Positions 9,307 through 17,818 of a stretch of 64,000 nucleotides of DNA are shown one piece after another. The notes below the pieces were generated by a model. It saw nothing but the letters and a program-made list of their open reading frames with translations, was not told the origin of the DNA and did no database searches. The DNA comes from Pseudomonas koreensis (lineage in GTDB: Bacteria > Pseudomonadota > Gammaproteobacteria > Pseudomonadales > Pseudomonadaceae). Positions within the stretch are counted from its first letter, which is position 1. Each line of letters begins with the position of its first letter. A program made the position numbers and the translations under genes. Location: contig NZ_JAOEJU010000013.1 in the NCBI RefSeq assembly GCF_025447595.1, positions 101,837 through 165,836 on the forward strand, in the 5' to 3' direction.

Positions 9307-9440
9307 GGTTAAATTGGGGTCGTATTTTATTTATGGCTTCTAAAGCCGATATTTATCGTTTATAAAGTCGCCATAGTCCGTCGTCCAACCCTGTACGGCG
9401 TGTTGAAAAAACCTCGACGGTTCCCTGGAGTCTGATCGAC

Positions 9441-10547
9441 ATGACCACATTGAAAAGCACACCACGCGCCGATGGCTTCTACATGCCGGCCGAATGGGCA
9501 CCGCAAACCCAGACCTGGATGATCTGGCCCGAGCGTCCGGACAACTGGCGTCTGGGCGGCAAGCCAGCACAGGCTGCTCACGCCGCCGTGGCCAAAGCCA
9601 TTGCGCGTTTCGAACCGGTAACCGTGGCGGTCTCCGCCGGCCAGTACGAAAACGCCCGTGCTCGCCTCGACGTGCCGAATATCCGCGTGGTCGAGATGTC
9701 CAGCGATGACGCCTGGGTCCGCGATAGCGGCCCGACGTTCGTGATCAACAACACCGGCGAAGTGCGCGGTGTGAACTGGGACTTCAACGCCTGGGGCGGT
9801 TTTGATGGCGGTCTGTATTCGCCGTGGAACCGCGATTCCCAGGTCGGCGGCAAGATCCTCGAAATCGAGCGCAGCCCGCGCTACCGCACCGAAGGCTTCG
9901 TGCTGGAAGGCGGCTCGATTCACGTCGACGGCGAAGGCACGCTGATCACCACCGAAGAATGCCTGCTCAACCGCAATCGCAACCCGCACCTGGGTCGCGA
10001 AGAAATCGAAGCGGTGCTCAGCGAAAACCTGTCCGTGGACAAGATCATCTGGCTGCCGGATGGCCTGTTCAACGACGAAACCGACGGCCATGTGGATAAC
10101 TTCTGCTGCTACGTGCGTCCGGGCGAAGTGCTGCTGGCGTGGACCGACGATCCGCAGGATCCGAACTACCCGCGCTGCCAGGCAGCGATGAAAGTGCTGG
10201 AAAGCAGCACCGACGCCAAGGGCCGCCCGTTCACGGTGCACAAGATGCCGATTCCGGGGCCGCTGTTTGCCACCGAAGAGGAATGCGCAGGCGTGGATCC
10301 GGTGGACGGCACACAGGAACGCAACCCGAGCGTGCGTCTGGCCGGTTCATATGTGAACTTCCTGATCGTCAACGGCGGCATCATCGCGCCGAGCTTTGAC
10401 GACCCGATGGATGCCCCGGCGCGCGAGATCCTGCAGAACCTGTTCCCGCAACATGAAGTGGTAATGGTCCCGGGCCGCGAACTGTTACTGGGGGGCGGCA
10501 ATATTCACTGCCTTACCCAGCAGCAACCCGCGCCGCACAAAGAGTGA
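9441..10547 (+). CDS. aguA: agmatine deiminase
   Basis: The 368-residue guanidino-modifying enzyme hydrolyses agmatine to N-carbamoylputrescine and ammonia in the arginine-decarboxylase route to putrescine. Family signatures are visible: WPERPDNWR, DDAWVRDSGPTFV, the TDGHVDNFC segment with the catalytic His and Asp, and the C-terminal GGGNIHC with the nucleophilic cysteine near residue 357. A GGAG lies 10 bases before the ATG. The partner aguB (N-carbamoylputrescine amidohydrolase) is not adjacent. Length matches the family. Confidence 0.95.
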   Translation: MTTLKSTPRADGFYMPAEWAPQTQTWMIWPERPDNWRLGGKPAQAAHAAVAKAIARFEPVTVAVSAGQYENARARLDVPNIRVVEMSSDDAWVRDSGPTFVINNTGEVRGVNWDFNAWGGFDGGLYSPWNRDSQVGGKILEIERSPRYRTEGFVLEGGSIHVDGEGTLITTEECLLNRNRNPHLGREEIEAVLSENLSVDKIIWLPDGLFNDETDGHVDNFCCYVRPGEVLLAWTDDPQDPNYPRCQAAMKVLESSTDAKGRPFTVHKMPIPGPLFATEEECAGVDPVDGTQERNPSVRLAGSYVNFLIVNGGIIAPSFDDPMDAPAREILQNLFPQHEVVMVPGRELLLGGGNIHCLTQQQPAPHKE

Positions 10548-10617
10548 GTGCGGATGTAACAGCTTGAGTTGATTGAAAAAACGACCGGGCAGTCATTTGT
10601 TGCCCACGCTTGAAGCG

Positions 10618-10652
10618 AAACCCGCAGCCCGTCAGGACTGCGGGTTTCTTTA
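10618..10652 (+). terminator. rho-independent terminator after aguA
   Basis: Stem AAACCCGCAG / CTGCGGGTTT (10 bp, 10-base loop) is followed by a T-rich stretch. It lies 71 bases after the aguA stop. Confidence 0.85.
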
Positions 10653-10680
10653 TGTCCGCTGGTCGACAATTTCATTACGT

Positions 10681-10696
10681 TGGCATAGCTCTTGTA
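10681..10696 (+). promoter_or_regulatory. possible sigma54 (-24/-12) promoter for the small gene at 10793
   Basis: TGGCAT-N5-TTGTA resembles the consensus TGGCAC-N5-TTGCA. The -24 GG is intact, but the -12 element is GT instead of GC, which usually weakens such promoters. It lies about 97 bases before the start of the 70-residue gene. Confidence 0.35.
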
Positions 10697-10792
10697 TCGG
10701 TCATGGCGCACTAGGGAGGGGGGAGAACTTCAACAGTTCTGTCATAAACCTTGGATAACTTAGCCGCTCACGAACGGGGAGAGAGCGCTGAA

Positions 10793-11005
10793 ATGAACGC
10801 CGAAGTGAACGTAATCAGCGAGCGGACGTTGCATCCCATGGCTGTTAATAGTGAGTCGCTCCAGATTGTCGCGCACTGGTTGAAATCCAATGGAACGCGT
10901 CAGATCAGGGAACCTGATCCGCGCCGGATGATGATCGAGCGTTACCCCGCTGGCCTGTTCAGCGAGGCCGAACTGGATGCACTTTGGGATGTGATGGAAG
11001 GATAA
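10793..11005 (+). CDS. small conserved hypothetical protein (70 aa)
   Basis: The 70-residue soluble protein has no recognised domain. The C-terminal half (PDPRRMMIERYPAGLFSEAE) is compact and charged, and looks conserved rather than random. The start at 10793 (MNAEVNV) is chosen because GAGAG lies 7 bases upstream; an earlier ATG at 10751 has no ribosome site. The gene is alone between two terminators, which supports an independent transcript. The function is unknown. A role near iron uptake would be guesswork from the adjacent, convergent TonB receptor. Confidence 0.7.
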   Translation: MNAEVNVISERTLHPMAVNSESLQIVAHWLKSNGTRQIREPDPRRMMIERYPAGLFSEAELDALWDVMEG

Positions 11006-11027
11006 GAAGAACAAACAAGGATTGTAG

Positions 11028-11060
11028 AAAGCGCTGCCCGGATGGCAGCGCTTTTTTTAT
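11028..11060 (+). terminator. terminator between the 70-aa gene and the TonB receptor
   Basis: Stem AAAGCGCTGCC / GGCAGCGCTTT (11 bp, 5-base loop) is followed by seven T. It sits 22 bases after the small gene and 11 bases from the convergent receptor gene, so it may serve both directions. Confidence 0.88.
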
Positions 11061-11070
11061 GGGCGCTATA

Positions 11071-13170
11071 TCAGAAGCTGTAGGTGCCGGTGACCACCAG
11101 GCTGCGCGGTGCGCCTGGCTGGATCTGGAATGCGCTGGTGGCCGACGAGTAATACTCGCGGTCGGTGATGTTGTTCAGGGCGCCACGCAGGTCCCAGTCT
11201 TTGTGGCGGTAGCCGACCAGTGCGTCCCAACGGCCGTAGCCCGGCAGCACGGTGGTGTTGGCGTTGTCGGCATAACGCTGGCCGACCAGGGTCAGGCCGG
11301 TTTCGGCGTACCAGCCCATTTCCGGTTTCCAGGTCAGGAAAAGACTGCCGTTGCGCTTGGCCACGTTGTTCACGCGTTTGCCTTCCAGACCGTTGTTGTC
11401 CTTCTCGATGGTCGCGTCCTGCACACCGACGCCGCCGCGCACGTACCAGTTGCCGACGATCTTGCCGGTACCTGTCAGCTCGATCCCGCGCGAGCGTTGC
11501 AGGCCGCTGAGCACGGTCAGGGTCGGGTCGTTCGGATCGGTGGTGCGACGGTTGTAGAGTTCCAGCTCATAGACGGCGAGGGTGGTGCTCAGGCGATCGT
11601 CGAGCCAGTCGCTCTTGACGCCGATTTCTTTCTGCTTGGTCAGCTCCGGGCTCAGGTCATTGGTATTGCCGGCCGCGCCCGGGGTGATGCCGATCAGACC
11701 GCCGCCCACTGGCGAAAACGTCTTGGTCCACGAAGCGTAGAACGAGTGGTTCTGCAGCGGCGTCCAGACCACGCCGAAACGCGGGCTGGTGCTGTGGCTG
11801 TCACGGTCTTCGGAGATGTTGCGCAGTTTGTTGGTCGACTCGATGTCGAAGGTGTCGTAGCGCAGGCCGGCCAGCAATTGCCATTGATCGTTCAGGCGCA
11901 GTTGATCCTGAACGTAGACCGCGCGGCTTTCGACTTCTGTGTGGCTGCTGCTCGACACCTGCATGCGCCCGGTGTGGCGCAGGTCGCGGTTGGGGTTGTA
12001 CAGATCCAGCGACGGTACCGGTTGAGTACCACGGCCGGTGGCCGCGTTGTACAGCGTCGGGTCGCGGCGCTGGCTGCCGGTTTCGAGGCCGGTCAGCAAG
12101 CGGTGCTCGAGACCGAAGGTTTCGAATCCGCCTTCCAGCTCAACGTTGTTGAACACGTTGCGGGTGGTCAGGTCCTGTTGCCAGTGCTGGCGGGTGACCT
12201 TCTTTGTCGCCGGGGTGTAACCGGTGAGGTAGGTGTTGTCGAAATCGCTGTCGAGCTTGAACACACCGAGCGTGTGGCGCAGTTGCCAGTTATCGTTGAT
12301 TTCATAGCTCAGCTTCGAGCGCAGGGACTGCGTCTTGTCGTCGATGAAATCGTGATCGTTGCCGTAGGTCGTGTCCCGGCCGACATCTGCCGGACGTCCA
12401 CCGACCCCGGGAATACCGCGATCCGGCGTGCGGTTGTAGCGGCTGTATTCGTATTGCACCAGCCAGTTCAGGTCAGGCGTGAGCTGCCAGCTCATCGACG
12501 GTGCGAACAGCTGGCGGTTGCCGCTGACGCCCTCGCGGAAGCTGTTCTCGTCCATGTTGCCCATGTTCAGGCGCAGGCTGATGTTGTCGCTCGGGTCGGT
12601 GCTGAGGTCGGCGTACAGGCTGCGCAGGTCTTCGCTGCCTCCTTGGGCTTCGATGGTCGAGCGGCGGCCGAATTCGGGTGCCTTGCTGACGCGGTTGACG
12701 ATCCCGCCCTGGCTGCCACGGCCGTACAGCACTGCGGCGGGGCCCTTGAGCACTTCGACGCGTTCGATGTTGTGCAGATCGCGCTTGTACTGGCTGTCGT
12801 CGCGGATGCCGTCCAGATAGAAGTCGTTGCTGGCGTCGAAGCCACGGATGCGCAGGCTGTCGAAGCGCGTGTCGCCACCGCCGCTGACGTTGGGAATTCC
12901 GCTCAGGGCATCTTCGATGTCATTGGTGCCGTAATCCGCGACGTTGGCGGTCTTGACCGAATCGATCGCCTGCGGCACGTAACGAACGGGGGTTGAGGTG
13001 CGGGTCGCGGTGTTGCTGACCTTCACGCGCGGGTCGTCGGCCTGGGTTTCGGCGCTGATCGAGGTGGCGGGCAGTTCGGTCGCGGAGTAAGCAAAACCGG
13101 AGGACAAAAAGGCAGAAAGCCCAAGCGTGACGGGCGTAAGGCGGAACGGGGCAGGCATTGAAAAGCGCAT
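11071..13170 (-). CDS. TonB-dependent siderophore receptor (catecholate/Fiu-like)
   Basis: The 699-residue outer-membrane receptor has a signal peptide (about residues 1-30). A plug domain (about 55-170) carries SLRIRGFDASNDFYLDGIRD and EVLKGPAAVLYGRG, typical of ferric-siderophore receptors. A 22-strand barrel ends in a C-terminal aromatic residue (TYSF). It lacks the N-terminal signalling extension of FpvA/FiuA-type transducers. No ECF sigma/anti-sigma pair is adjacent, which fits direct Fur control. A Fur-box-like site lies 33 bases upstream. The exact siderophore is not readable. The start could instead be the ATG four codons later (MPAPFRL). Confidence 0.88.
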   Translation of the reverse strand: MRFSMPAPFRLTPVTLGLSAFLSSGFAYSATELPATSISAETQADDPRVKVSNTATRTSTPVRYVPQAIDSVKTANVADYGTNDIEDALSGIPNVSGGGDTRFDSLRIRGFDASNDFYLDGIRDDSQYKRDLHNIERVEVLKGPAAVLYGRGSQGGIVNRVSKAPEFGRRSTIEAQGGSEDLRSLYADLSTDPSDNISLRLNMGNMDENSFREGVSGNRQLFAPSMSWQLTPDLNWLVQYEYSRYNRTPDRGIPGVGGRPADVGRDTTYGNDHDFIDDKTQSLRSKLSYEINDNWQLRHTLGVFKLDSDFDNTYLTGYTPATKKVTRQHWQQDLTTRNVFNNVELEGGFETFGLEHRLLTGLETGSQRRDPTLYNAATGRGTQPVPSLDLYNPNRDLRHTGRMQVSSSSHTEVESRAVYVQDQLRLNDQWQLLAGLRYDTFDIESTNKLRNISEDRDSHSTSPRFGVVWTPLQNHSFYASWTKTFSPVGGGLIGITPGAAGNTNDLSPELTKQKEIGVKSDWLDDRLSTTLAVYELELYNRRTTDPNDPTLTVLSGLQRSRGIELTGTGKIVGNWYVRGGVGVQDATIEKDNNGLEGKRVNNVAKRNGSLFLTWKPEMGWYAETGLTLVGQRYADNANTTVLPGYGRWDALVGYRHKDWDLRGALNNITDREYYSSATSAFQIQPGAPRSLVVTGTYSF

Positions 13171-13202
13171 CCGAAAGGGTAGAAGAATTCGAGCGCGCGA
13201 AT

Positions 13203-13221
13203 GGTAATGCTTTGCATTTAC
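13203..13221 (-). promoter_or_regulatory. Fur-box-like operator upstream of the TonB receptor
   Basis: On the minus strand the 19-mer GTAAATGCAAAGCATTACC matches 13 of 19 positions of the consensus Fur box GATAATGATAATCATTATC. It lies 33 bases before the receptor start, where Fur would block transcription under iron sufficiency. Confidence 0.6.
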
Positions 13222-13413
13222 TTCCGTTAATTATTCCTGAAAGGTTCCGTTGTTTGATTGTGTCAATTTATTTCAGGTTTGTGTTGTAGCGGACAAAAAG
13301 CGCATTTGACCGATTGCCGAAACAGACTGAAAGCCATTCCGGCGTTTTTCCACAACGACTGAGGGACTAATGTGCCGACATCATTTTTCCCACCTTCTGA
13401 CCGGAGCTTTCCA

Positions 13414-14082
13414 ATGACGCTTCATTACATCTACGACCCGCTGTGCGGCTGGTGCTATGGCGCCAAACCCCTGGTGCAGGCCGCACAGCACGTGCTGCCG
13501 GTGATCGCCCACGCCGGCGGCATGATGACCGGTGCGAACCGCCAAAGCGTTTCGCCGCAACTGCGCAATTACGTGATGCCTCATGACCGGCGCATTGCCG
13601 AATACACCGGTCAGCCATTCGGCGAAGCTTATTTCGAAGGCCTGTTGCGCGATCACTCGGCGGTGTTTGATTCGGCACCACCGATTGCAGCTGTGATGGC
13701 AGCGGAAAAAATCGATGGTCGTGGCCTGGAGCTACTTGGCCGTTTGCAAACTGCGCACTATGTCGAGGGGCGGCGAATTGCCGACGAAAGTGTGCTTGTG
13801 GAATACGCGGTGGAGCAGGGCTACAACGCCGAGATGTTCTTGAATGCCATGCAGTCCGTCGACACCGAACAACACATAAAGAACAGCCGCGCCCTGTTGG
13901 CCAAACTCGGTGGGCAGGGTTTTCCAACTTTCGCACTGGAGCGAGACGGTCAGTTCACACTGGTTGATATCGGGCCGTGGCTGGGCAAGCCACAAGCCTT
14001 CGCCCAATGGTTAAGTGAGTCAATTACACCTGCGCCAAGGACTGAAACCCTGCCAGTCTGTGGCCTCGACGGTTGCGCGTGA
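13414..14082 (+). CDS. DsbA-family thioredoxin-fold protein (cytoplasmic, CGWC motif)
   Basis: The 222-residue thioredoxin-fold protein has the redox motif CGWC in the DPLCGWCYGAKP segment near residues 11-14. It has no signal peptide, so it belongs to the cytoplasmic DsbA-like/FrnE group rather than periplasmic DsbA. The GGFPTF-like segment GGQGFPTFALER near residue 170 carries the cis-proline. The tail ends PVCGLDGCA, with two extra cysteines. The ATG at 13414 has GGAG 8 bases upstream; the earlier in-frame ATG at 13372 has none. The substrate is unknown. Confidence 0.85.
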   Translation: MTLHYIYDPLCGWCYGAKPLVQAAQHVLPVIAHAGGMMTGANRQSVSPQLRNYVMPHDRRIAEYTGQPFGEAYFEGLLRDHSAVFDSAPPIAAVMAAEKIDGRGLELLGRLQTAHYVEGRRIADESVLVEYAVEQGYNAEMFLNAMQSVDTEQHIKNSRALLAKLGGQGFPTFALERDGQFTLVDIGPWLGKPQAFAQWLSESITPAPRTETLPVCGLDGCA

Positions 14083-14262
14083 TCCAGCATCAAAATCCCT
14101 GATGGAGAGCAATTCCGTGCACGAAGCCATCGCAAAATTTACTTTTTTTAGACGTTTTTCGCCTATTTAAAGACGATTCTTGAAATTGACACATTGTTGA
14201 GGGCGCGGCTACGATTCGGCCCAACGCCTGTGGCTAACCGCCATGACACAAAATCAGGAGCA

Positions 14263-14298
14263 GGCCCGCCATGACATTGTCTTGAGCGGGTCTTTTTG
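14263..14298 (+). terminator. possible terminator or attenuator before the porin gene
   Basis: GGCCCGC pairs with GCGGGTC (7 bp, one G-T pair, 16-base loop) and is followed by TTTTTG. It lies about 85 bases before the porin start, after a 180-base gene-free stretch. It could end a short leader or small RNA, or attenuate porin transcription. The long loop makes it a weak call. Confidence 0.4.
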
Positions 14299-14381
14299 TT
14301 TCGGGGTGAATAAAAGAGTGCACCAAGCGCCGTTTCAGCCGTTCGACACAGCGCGTTTCAACCCGTAATAAGGAAAACAAA

Positions 14382-15668
14382 ATGTTGAACAAGCGAATCA
14401 GTTTGATCGCACTGGGGATGTTGAGCGCCACTCAGGCAATGGCTAGCGACCAGTCCGAGTCCAAGGGTTTTGTTGAAGACAGCAGTCTGAAAGTGCTGCT
14501 GCGCAATGCCTATATCAATCGTGACTACAAAGATGGCAACCAGGACAAGGCCGAGTGGGGCCAGGCGGCCATCGGTACGTTCTCGTCCGGTTTCACCCAG
14601 GGCACCGTCGGTGTAGGTGTGGATGCGTTCGGTCTGTATGCACTGCGTCTGGACGGCGGCAAGGGCCGCAGCGGCGCCGGCGGTATCGACTTCTTCAAAC
14701 AGGGTGACAGCGGCAACGCGGCTGACGATCTGTCGAAGGGCGGCGCAGCGGTGAAATTCCGTCTGTCCAACACCGTGCTGACCTACGGCGACCAGATGCC
14801 GGCCCTGCCGGTGCTGAGTTACGACAACGTGCGTCTGCTGCCGGAAAGCTACACCGGTACCTTGATCACCTCCAAAGAAATCAAAGGTCTGCAACTGGAT
14901 GCCGGTCGTTTCACCGCCGAATCGCGCAAGAGCGCTGAAGGTCGTGACAGCGGTGGTCTGAAGTCGATCAACGTGTTGGGCGGTAGCTACCAGTTCACCG
15001 AACAGTTCAAGGCTGCGCTGTACGCTTCCGACGTCGAAGACGTGCTGAAGAAGCAATACGTGAACGCCAACTACGTGTTCCCGATCGACAAGGATCAGTC
15101 CCTGACCCTGGACTTCAACGGTTACCGCACCAAGCTGGACAACTCCTACGTCCGCGAAAACGGTGTGACCGGCGATGACAACAAGATCTGGAGCCTGGCA
15201 GCAACCTTCGCCACCGGCCCGCACTCGTTCACCGTGGCGCACCAGCGCTCCACTGGCGACAGCAACCTGGGTTACGCCTACGGCGGTTACCAGAAAGGTC
15301 AGGGTCGCGTGGGTGACGGTGGCAATACCATCTACCTGGCCAACTCCTACTGGTCCGACTTCAACGCGGAAGACGAGCGCAGCTGGCAGCTGGGTTACGG
15401 TCTGGACTTCACGGCGTTCGGCGTACCGGGTCTGAGCTACAACTTTGCGTATGTGCGTGGTGATAACATCACCACCTCCACCAGCACTGGCGGTACCGAG
15501 CGCGAATACTTCAACCAGTTCAAGTACGTCGTGCAAAGTGGCCCGGCCAAAGACCTGAGCATCAAGCTGCGCAGCTCGATCCTGCGTGTTTCGCAGAAAT
15601 CCAGCGAATACAACGTCAGCGGTAACGAGCTGCGTGTTTTCGTGGATTACCCGATCAACATCTTCTGA
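14382..15668 (+). CDS. OprD-family outer-membrane porin
   Basis: The 428-residue protein has a signal peptide (MLNKRISLIALGMLSATQAMA) and the OprD start of the mature protein (SKGFVEDSSLKVLLRNAYINRD). It also has repeated amphipathic strands and a terminal phenylalanine (YPINIF) for barrel assembly. OprD-family (Occ) porins take up basic amino acids or carboxylates. Which substrate this one uses cannot be told, since subfamily assignment needs alignment. AAGGAAAA lies upstream of the ATG. A strong terminator follows. Confidence 0.92.
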   Translation: MLNKRISLIALGMLSATQAMASDQSESKGFVEDSSLKVLLRNAYINRDYKDGNQDKAEWGQAAIGTFSSGFTQGTVGVGVDAFGLYALRLDGGKGRSGAGGIDFFKQGDSGNAADDLSKGGAAVKFRLSNTVLTYGDQMPALPVLSYDNVRLLPESYTGTLITSKEIKGLQLDAGRFTAESRKSAEGRDSGGLKSINVLGGSYQFTEQFKAALYASDVEDVLKKQYVNANYVFPIDKDQSLTLDFNGYRTKLDNSYVRENGVTGDDNKIWSLAATFATGPHSFTVAHQRSTGDSNLGYAYGGYQKGQGRVGDGGNTIYLANSYWSDFNAEDERSWQLGYGLDFTAFGVPGLSYNFAYVRGDNITTSTSTGGTEREYFNQFKYVVQSGPAKDLSIKLRSSILRVSQKSSEYNVSGNELRVFVDYPINIF

Positions 15669-15697
15669 TGATCGGTTGAACCCGCAAAGCGCGACAG

Positions 15698-15728
15698 AAA
15701 AACCCCGACTTGTTCGGGGTTTTTTTTT
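15698..15728 (+). terminator. terminator after the OprD-family porin
   Basis: Stem AAAAACCCCGA / TCGGGGTTTTT with a 5-base loop runs into nine T, 30 bases after the stop codon. Confidence 0.93.
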
Positions 15729-15769
15729 GACGCTTTTTGAAAAAACAGCATAAAAACCCGTGTTTTTGT

Positions 15770-15812
15770 CATTTGAAATGCACTTTCAAGCCGTTTCAAA
15801 TCGCGTTTCAAA
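15770..15812 (+). repeat. cluster of TTTSAAA-like motifs before the 2OG-oxygenase operon
   Basis: ATTTGAAAT, CTTTCAAG, GTTTCAAA and GTTTCAAA occur within 43 bases at roughly 10-12-base steps. They lie 90-130 bases before the oxygenase start. Spacing near one helical turn suggests a regulator binding array, but the stretch is AT-rich and chance is possible. Confidence 0.3.
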
Positions 15813-15901
15813 CAGGGCTTTAAATGCCTGAAATTCTTTCTCATGGACGCAAATTCTCCACCTAATAGATTAGGCCGCTCAATGCAGCGGAGAATTTGGT
15901 A

Positions 15902-16648
15902 ATGATCGTTTTAACCAGAGAAGTGGGCGAATCGCTACGGCGCGACAAGTACGCCAATGTGCAGGGTGCTGACTTCAATCTCTACGGTCATTTCGCCGAC
16001 TTCGTCAGACTGACCAAAAGTTGGGAAAACATGGAGCCTGACAGTTACTACGGTCAGGCCGAAGCCGGCATGCGTTACCGTCGTTACAGCGACTTTGAAT
16101 ACAACCCCAAGACTCGCGAACTGAAGCAGCTGGAACATCGCGCGTACGTGCAGTCCAAGGCCAACAACAGCTATGTGGGCGGCGTGGTGCGTCACTTCCA
16201 GGACTTCTCGGACGAAGTCATCAGCTCGCCGGTGATGCGCAGCCTGATCGACACCGATTTTGAAGTGTACAAAAGCGTTCTGCCGGAAGAGCTGCACGAT
16301 GAAATCTGGCAGTGCCAGATCCATCAGATCCGCATCGAGATCAAGCCCGGCAAACAACTGGAAATCACCCCGGAAGGGATTCACTGCGACGGTTATCCGT
16401 TCAGCGGCGTGCACTTCTGGGGCCGCAATAATGTCGAGGGTGCGGAGAGTCGTCTGTACGACATCCACGAGCATCAACTGGCGTCGACCACCTACCAGGA
16501 AATCCTCGACACCACTTACTTCCTCGACCGCGACATGCGCCACTACGTGACACCGGCTCGCAACACTCACTCTCACGCCATGGCGTACCGGCAGATCCTG
16601 GCGATTTCTTTCTCGCGGCCCGGGACCGCTTTCGACATTGTTTGCTAA
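15902..16648 (+). CDS. 2OG-Fe(II) dioxygenase, isoleucine-hydroxylase (PF10014) family
   Basis: The 248-residue protein matches the 2OG-Fe dioxygenase family that includes Bacillus L-isoleucine 4-hydroxylase. Diagnostic segments are PEGIHCDGYPF (iron ligands His and Asp), AESRLYDIHEHQL, and TTYFLDRDMRHYVTP (distal His), followed by the basic 2OG-binding region. Such enzymes hydroxylate free aliphatic amino acids. ATG 15902 is chosen because GGAG lies 9 bases upstream; a TTG two codons earlier is less likely. It heads a tight unit with a GNAT enzyme and AzlC-AzlD exporters, which suggests a modified branched-chain amino acid is made and exported (inference). Confidence 0.85.
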   Translation: MIVLTREVGESLRRDKYANVQGADFNLYGHFADFVRLTKSWENMEPDSYYGQAEAGMRYRRYSDFEYNPKTRELKQLEHRAYVQSKANNSYVGGVVRHFQDFSDEVISSPVMRSLIDTDFEVYKSVLPEELHDEIWQCQIHQIRIEIKPGKQLEITPEGIHCDGYPFSGVHFWGRNNVEGAESRLYDIHEHQLASTTYQEILDTTYFLDRDMRHYVTPARNTHSHAMAYRQILAISFSRPGTAFDIVC

Positions 16649-17105
16649 TCAGATCACCCAAGTAGACGGCCTCGAGTGTTCGACGCCGGTGGTGCTGCGG
16701 CGCGCGACGGCCAAGGACGCGCAGCGCATGGAGCGTTTCTTCCGCCAGTTCGACGAAGTGTCGTTCTGCGAATGGCAGGACGCCAAATGCCTGCGGGGCG
16801 TACTGATCCAGAAAACCACCACGGCCTATCTCGCCTTCGATGTCGAAGGCGAAATCGTCGGCGCGGTGCTGGGGGGCATGCTGGGCAGTCGCGGCACCAT
16901 CAACCATCTGGCGGTCAGCCTGCGCTATCGCAGCCAAGGTGTGGGCCAACGGCTGGTGGAAGCGGCGTCGGCCGATATGAAGCGAGTCGGTGTACTGCGG
17001 ATGTTTCTGTTCGTCGACGATGCTAACCTCGCGGGCAAGCGTTTCTGGACGGCCCAGGGTTTTTGCGAACCTCACGGCGAGCGGACATTTGAGAGGGATC
17101 TATGA
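16638..17105 (+). CDS. GNAT-family N-acetyltransferase
   Basis: The 155-residue GNAT-fold protein has acetyl-CoA motif A in INHLAVSLRYRSQGVGQRLVEAA (residues ~90-112) and the terminal strand RKFW-like segment GKRFWTAQGF. The likely start is TTG at 16638, overlapping the end of the dioxygenase gene by 11 bases. No ATG exists in frame before residue 31, and starting there would lose the first strand. The acyl acceptor is unknown; by context it may be an amino acid or the oxygenase product. The stop overlaps the AzlC start (ATGA). Confidence 0.8.
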   Translation: MFANQITQVDGLECSTPVVLRRATAKDAQRMERFFRQFDEVSFCEWQDAKCLRGVLIQKTTTAYLAFDVEGEIVGAVLGGMLGSRGTINHLAVSLRYRSQGVGQRLVEAASADMKRVGVLRMFLFVDDANLAGKRFWTAQGFCEPHGERTFERDL

Positions 17106-17818
17106 ATGAAACATCCGGCAGTGCGCCGCTGATGGTCGACCGTCAGCCATCGCGCACCTTTGCCGAAGCCAGCCCGGTCGTGGCCGGTTACTTCACCGTG
17201 TCGTTCGTGTTCGGGCTGATGGCGGTCAACGCCGGGCTGCCGCTGTGGCTGCCGGTGGCCATGTGTCTGTTCGTGTATGCCGGGGCTTCGCAATTCGCGG
17301 CGCTGGCGCTGATCAGCAGCGGGGCGTCGCTGACTACCATCGTGCTGACCACGTTTCTGATCAATGCGCGGCACATGCTGATGTCGGTCTACATGGCGAA
17401 GGCCCTGCGGGCGCTGGGCCTGAGCCGCATGGAGCGCTGGTGTTACGCCGGCGGCCTGACCGACGAATCGTTCGCCTTCCACAGCGTCAAACTGGGCACT
17501 GGTGCGCCGGTGAACATTCGATATCTGATCGGCTTCAACCTGTTCTGCCACACCTCCTGGGTGATCGGCGGATTGCTCGGCGCCCTGTGCGCGCAATACG
17601 CCTCGCACCTGATCAAATACCAGCTCGACTACGCACTGACCGCGATGATGCTCTACGTGCTGGTCTCGCTGTGCAACACCCGCAACAAACTCATCGCCGC
17701 TATGGCCGCAGTCGTCTGCATGGGCGCACTGAGTCTGGTGGGCAGCTCGCCATTCAACGTTTTCATTGCCACGTTTGTGGGCTGCGGAGTGGGTGTATGC
17801 CTGACCAAACGTTCCTGA
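17102..17818 (+). CDS. azlC: AzlC-family branched-chain amino acid exporter subunit
   Basis: The 238-residue inner-membrane protein has several hydrophobic spans and the AzlC signatures FGLMAVNAGLP, YAGASQFAAL and NARHMLMSVYMAKAL. In Bacillus and E. coli (YgaZ/YgaH) AzlC and AzlD together export branched-chain amino acids or methionine. Translation is coupled to the upstream GNAT gene (ATGA), and its end overlaps azlD by 22 bases. Context with an amino-acid hydroxylase suggests export of a hydroxylated product. Confidence 0.9.
   Translation: MNETSGSAPLMVDRQPSRTFAEASPVVAGYFTVSFVFGLMAVNAGLPLWLPVAMCLFVYAGASQFAALALISSGASLTTIVLTTFLINARHMLMSVYMAKALRALGLSRMERWCYAGGLTDESFAFHSVKLGTGAPVNIRYLIGFNLFCHTSWVIGGLLGALCAQYASHLIKYQLDYALTAMMLYVLVSLCNTRNKLIAAMAAVVCMGALSLVGSSPFNVFIATFVGCGVGVCLTKRS

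Noticed and set aside
10984..12996. 670-codon plus-strand frame
   Set aside because: Antisense shadow of the TonB receptor caused by high GC3; the sense frame has clear receptor motifs.
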